Part shown: piece by piece, positions 62,201 to 64,000 of the stretch
Layout of the letters: each line of letters opens with the position of its first letter
Numbering within the stretch: position 1 is the first letter of the stretch
From: Rhizobiaceae bacterium
GTDB taxonomy: Bacteria > Pseudomonadota > Alphaproteobacteria > Rhizobiales > Rhizobiaceae
Length of the DNA: 64,000 bases
NCBI GenBank assembly: GCA_023953905.1
Contig: JAMLJA010000001.1
Location: forward strand, 124,001-188,000
Direction of reading: 5' to 3'
Notes under the pieces: generated by a model
The model's database searches: none
What the model was told of the DNA's origin: nothing
Seen by the model: the letters and a program-made list of their open reading frames with translations, nothing else
Program-made: the position numbers and the translations under genes

Positions 62201-64000
62201 GTCATAGGTGGGTGCCATGAAGAGGCTGACGATCAGCAGTGCCTGCCATTGAATGGCCACAGTGAAAGGCAGAAGCGTCCAGCCAGCGATCGAGGCCAGA
62301 ACCCAGAATATGGGCGTGAGAGAGCGCCGCAGATTATCGGCCATCTTCCAACGCGAGAGCCCGGGAATATGCGAATCGGGCCGCAGCATGAACGGCAGCA
62401 ATTGCCAGTCGCCGCGTGCCCAGCGATGCTGACGGGACGCGTCCACCGCGTAGCGGGTCGGATAATCTTCGACCAGTTCCACATCGGTGACCAGCGCAGA
62501 ACGCGCCATGGACCCTTCGAGCAGATCGTGGCTGAGCACCGTGTTTTCGGGGATTCTGTCGCGCAACGACGCTTCCATGGCGTCGACGTGGTACAGTCCC
62601 TTGCCGGTAAAGGTGCCTTCGCCGAACACATCCTGATAGAGATCGGAGACGGTGAACACATAGGGATCCATGCCCCTGTTCACGGAGAAGATGCGCTGGA
62701 AGAACGACGCCTCGTCGCCGGTCGTTAACGAAGGCGTGACACGGGGTTGCAGGATGCCGTAGCCCTTGACGACACGTTGGCCGGTCTCATCCATCACAGG
62801 TTTGTTGAGCGGATGCTGCATCTTGCCGACAAGACGCGCGACGGCTCCGCGCGTCATTCGGGTATCCGCATCCAGCGTCATCACATAGACGATGCCTTCG
62901 GGAACCGGATCAACGGGCGGAAGGAAAGTTGTATCGCTGTCTCCGCGCAGCAGAAGGTCGAGTTCGTGCAGCTTGCCGCGCTTGCGCTCCCAGCCCATCC
63001 AGCAGCCTTCCGACTTGTTGTAGAGCCTGCGACGGTGCAGCAAATGAAAGCGCGTCGAGCCTGCAAGCGGGTAGCGCTCGTTCAGTTGAGCGACGCACTT
63101 CTTGGCGTAGTCGAGCAACTCCAAGTCTGATTGCTGCTGTTCGACATCACTATCGGGCCAATCCGACAACAGCGCAAAGCGCAGGTCGCCAGTCATGTTT
63201 GCAAGATAGTGGATTTCCAGATTGCGGATGCTCTCCTCGACTTCGTCGCGCGACGAAATAAGGGAAGGAACAGCAACAAGCGTGCGTGCCTCCGCTGGCA
63301 CACCCTTGGCATATTCGTAACCCACCAGCCGAGACGGCTTGACGAAGAGCAGCACTATGGTGGTGAAAAACGCCAGTGCGCCCTCGCTGGCGGGAACCGA
63401 GAACAGAAAGAGCAGCAGGATAGTCCAGGGCAAAGGTATCCCGGTGGATGCCAGTGCAAATCCAGCAGCCGCCAGGAGCAATACGGTCATGCCGACCACG
63501 GGCACGACAATTCCGGGCCATCCAGAGGCGCGAAACCCCCTCAACAATCCGTCGCCAAACGATGGCTTGTAGCCAATTTCTCGCTCCAGTTCGGAGCGCT
63601 GGTCCCCTATGAGGAAGAAGCCAGTATCGACCGATGACGCGTCGGTCGTCTCCCCGTTCCAACCCGCAAGTCGCGTCGCCGTTTCCGCAACTTCGTACTC
63701 TGACAGTTTTGAACGGCGCGCCAATCTCTCGATCGCGCTCCGGTATTGATCGCGAGACGCGAAATCCAGTTTCGCAAGGCTCGTACGCTGGCGCAGCAGC
63801 CTGTCGACCAGGCTTACGCTCTCGAACCAGATCGTCCAGTTGACATCATTGATATAGCGAAGCCCGCGGATGATATTGCCGGTCGTCACATTGCCACTCG
63901 ACAATGTCTGATGCTCGGCGAGGATGGTCTCCTCGGCATCGGAGCCGAGATTCTCCAGCTGACGTTCGAGCCACGCCAGCGCGTCGTCAGCATTCTTTGA
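56225..64000 (-). CDS. ndvB: Cyclic beta-1,2-glucan synthase, 5' end cut by window edge
   Basis: In the window 2,591 codons are open and the frame continues past 64000, so the N terminus is missing; the full enzyme is usually about 2,800 residues. Visible parts in order are several membrane spans, a GT84 glycosyltransferase with LDADTRMTRG and the RQHRWARGDWQL motif, a glycoamylase-like domain with YNARDREMNYQY, and a C-terminal GH94-type phosphorylase domain with GGDWNDGMNRVG. The enzyme makes and cyclises beta-1,2-glucan for osmotic adaptation and host interaction. The ndvA exporter follows on the same strand. I saw no frameshift or stop in the visible part. Confidence 0.93.
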   Translation of the reverse strand, partial: SKNADDALAWLERQLENLGSDAEETILAEHQTLSSGNVTTGNIIRGLRYINDVNWTIWFESVSLVDRLLRQRTSLAKLDFASRDQYRSAIERLARRSKLSEYEVAETATRLAGWNGETTDASSVDTGFFLIGDQRSELEREIGYKPSFGDGLLRGFRASGWPGIVVPVVGMTVLLLAAAGFALASTGIPLPWTILLLFLFSVPASEGALAFFTTIVLLFVKPSRLVGYEYAKGVPAEARTLVAVPSLISSRDEVEESIRNLEIHYLANMTGDLRFALLSDWPDSDVEQQQSDLELLDYAKKCVAQLNERYPLAGSTRFHLLHRRRLYNKSEGCWMGWERKRGKLHELDLLLRGDSDTTFLPPVDPVPEGIVYVMTLDADTRMTRGAVARLVGKMQHPLNKPVMDETGQRVVKGYGILQPRVTPSLTTGDEASFFQRIFSVNRGMDPYVFTVSDLYQDVFGEGTFTGKGLYHVDAMEASLRDRIPENTVLSHDLLEGSMARSALVTDVELVEDYPTRYAVDASRQHRWARGDWQLLPFMLRPDSHIPGLSRWKMADNLRRSLTPIFWVLASIAGWTLLPFTVAIQWQALLIVSLFMAPTYDIIGSLWPDKADVTLHGHFISVGRDIAFGSAMVAMRIVLMAHSAWMMGDAILRTLYRVLVSRKNLLEWRTASQAQRSGAHSPAGYYQMMAGAVLIAILGLAAPTLAGSSGAFVGLIFSAFWGLSPAFAWLVSRSAETEDRLVVGDKDRSALRAIARRTWSFYETFVTAEDNHLPPDNFQETPEPLVAHRTSPTNVGVYLLSVVSARDFGWIGFANVVERLELTLSTIERMERYRGHLYNWYETTTLRPLHPLYVSAVDSGNLAGHLLAVASACNEWSMAPAVHVQGDFDGILDTLDILSETLAALPDDRRQLRPLRQRLADRIVGMRRAVNTIKSEPETAAIRTLNLAVLVGDIRKLAAGIHSETRSEASEILSDWAGKLVATCEAHVSDSHADERGLEAMRLRLINVRDRARKFAFEMEFGFLLRRDRNLISIGYRPQDRQLDEACYDLLASEARLTSLFAIAKGDIATEHWFRLGRPIAEIGFSGALMSWSGSMFEYLMPPLVMKEPNGGILNQTNQLIVRRQIQYGKSKNIPWGISESAYNARDREMNYQYTNFGVPGLGLKRGLAQNTVIAPYATALAAQYRPDAAVANLERLRGLGALGKYGYYDAVDFTPQRVPEGRDHAVVYNYMAHHTGMSIVAIANAVFEGRMRDRFHADPVIEAAELLLQEKAPRDVPSTTIRTEADERSDLRVLEENFDTRLILAPHRELRATNVLSNGRYSVMVTATGSGYSRFGDFAVTRWHPDPTEDRFGSYIFLTDVATGDWWSATSQPKRAPGETAQTIFTDDKASFQKVVGELRSEVEVIVAAEANGEGRRVTLVNTGPVDRYIDLTSYSEIVIAPEAGDNAHPVFSKMFVKTEIDSTRNAIFAERRVRQSGETTLAFCHFVTASTGFSRETEAETDRRAFLGRGRTLANPVVFENDAKLGGGQGFTLDPIAALRCRMRVPSGKKVSVTFWTVVGADRAEVETAIHSLDHLESFQRQVTLAWTRSQVQTRHVGLSLSDAANVQKLARYLLYPEPWTRLAPDAISSGLGKQSTLWPMAISGDYPIFALRIGDVADIEIVASALRVQEYMRARGIVADLVIVNEQASSYVQDLQQAIEFLCENGRARGGEQGPRQHIFAVRRDLMEEDSYRTLLAAARIVLHTRNGTIFDQIERAEAAEIDARGKPNADASTDNLPARSGGRARTLAASGDQLMFWNGIGGFDRDGRDYVVRLSGDEVTPQPWINVIANRNFGFHSSAGGASFSWSRNSRDFQLTPWSNDPVINRTGEALYICDMATGLAFSPYSTVLRDPSLVYETRHGQGFSSFSVKRGGLEVTATQLVDPNDPVKLTRLRIRNRRTQESRLRVYAYVEWVMGSNRDRSAPFILPVYDEAAGVMTARNAYSLDYSDRVAFLASDTPVQSATASRREFIGHHGSVQSPEAVLAGNSLSGLVEAGHDPCSAMARDVTLAPGETIDLIWMLGDAGSQEEAATLAKEHGARDFDERLSDNERHWSDFLGTLQVHTPDAAFNAIVNAWLPYQAIACRIRARSAFYQASGAFGFRDQLQDTMAFMLHDPSLAREQILNAARRQFPEGDVQHWWLPTSGAGVRTMISDDVVWLGYAVAHYVSVTGDKAILDEQLPFITGDALAEGQHDAFYTPTVTSDTVSLFDHAVRALDLAIKRTGEDGIPLILGGDWNDGMNRVGEAGRGESTWLGWFLAKTLTDFLPLLEERGDTDRAQAYAKHVEDLKTAIEQKAWDGEWYIRGTYDDGSLLGSKTSQECQIDQLPQSWSVLSGHGDPERSAQALDSVERLLVDPELRIAKLFTPAFSQTEKEPGYIKSYPPGVRENGGQYTHAATWLVVALASAGRADAALRVFNMLNPVNHALDRESAEHYRVEPYVVAADVYSGDKGGRGGWTWYTGSAGWLYRAAVEAILGLRRENERMFVEPALPSDWPGFSMKLKLDGAIYHIAVERGSKDQAPIEVDGEPGQARSFNLVTEGEVEVLVRV

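Noticed and set aside
1..64000. CRISPR arrays, insertion sequences, integrases, tRNA or rRNA genes
   Set aside because: No regularly spaced repeats, no transposase or integrase motifs and no cloverleaf-like sequence with adjacent repeats could be seen.

Overview
The window looks like chromosomal DNA of an alphaproteobacterium of the order Hyphomicrobiales (rhizobia/Phyllobacteriaceae/Brucellaceae side). The evidence is a cyclic beta-1,2-glucan synthase/exporter pair (ndvB/ndvA, also chvB/chvA), a VtlR/LsrB-type LysR regulator flanked by tiny DUF1127-like proteins, an ExoD-family protein, an entericidin-like lipoprotein, several ABC uptake systems and high coding GC. I see no rRNA, tRNA, insertion sequence, integrase or CRISPR array. 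Coding density is high; only two gene-free stretches exceed about 300 bases.

Region 1 (1-7615) is mostly one-carbon metabolism: a DUF1638 protein, then (after a DUF4893 and an ExoD-family gene) a tight run of a small 'virulence factor' protein, a stand-alone methylene-THF reductase C-terminal (MetV-like) protein, MetF-like reductase, methyl-THF:corrinoid-type methyltransferase, and a 2Fe-2S/ASKHA corrinoid reactivator. This gene set can move a methyl group from a corrinoid to THF and oxidise it; the corrinoid protein and substrate methyltransferase are not in the window. Region 2 (7766-18962) holds an L,D-transpeptidase, an esterase, the VtlR-like regulator with two small DUF1127-like genes, a GlxA-family AraC regulator, two Gfo/Idh/MocA oxidoreductases, a DUF1194 protein and a dimethylglycine-dehydrogenase-like flavoprotein.

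Region 3 (19219-27164) is the most unusual part: a GT-C-like membrane protein convergent with a five-gene operon of HAD-UbiA fusion, DprE1-like oxidase, ArnE/EmrE-like small transporter, extended SDR and class III aminotransferase. By analogy with decaprenyl-phosphoryl-arabinose synthesis it may make, flip and transfer a polyprenyl-phosphate-linked (perhaps amino) sugar. Region 4 (27342-35561) has a small periplasmic protein, a large MscS-type channel and the sarcosine oxidase operon soxBDAG, which also yields methylene-THF and so meets Region 1 chemically.

Region 5 (35583-48454) contains a nitroreductase-like gene, a HAD/aminotransferase pair, and a seven-gene operon reading leftward from 45064 (NMT1/THI5-like ABC uptake, cytosine-deaminase-like amidohydrolase, FAD oxidase, two flavodoxin-fold reductases), probably for uptake and breakdown of an unidentified nitrogen heterocycle; a RidA-like gene diverges from it, followed by a cupin, a diguanylate cyclase and a creatininase-family amidohydrolase. 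Region 6 (48606-54179) is an oligopeptide-type ABC importer ending in an ATC-hydrolase-family protein. Region 7 (54212-64000) is ndvA and ndvB; ndvB stays open to the right edge and is truncated by the window.
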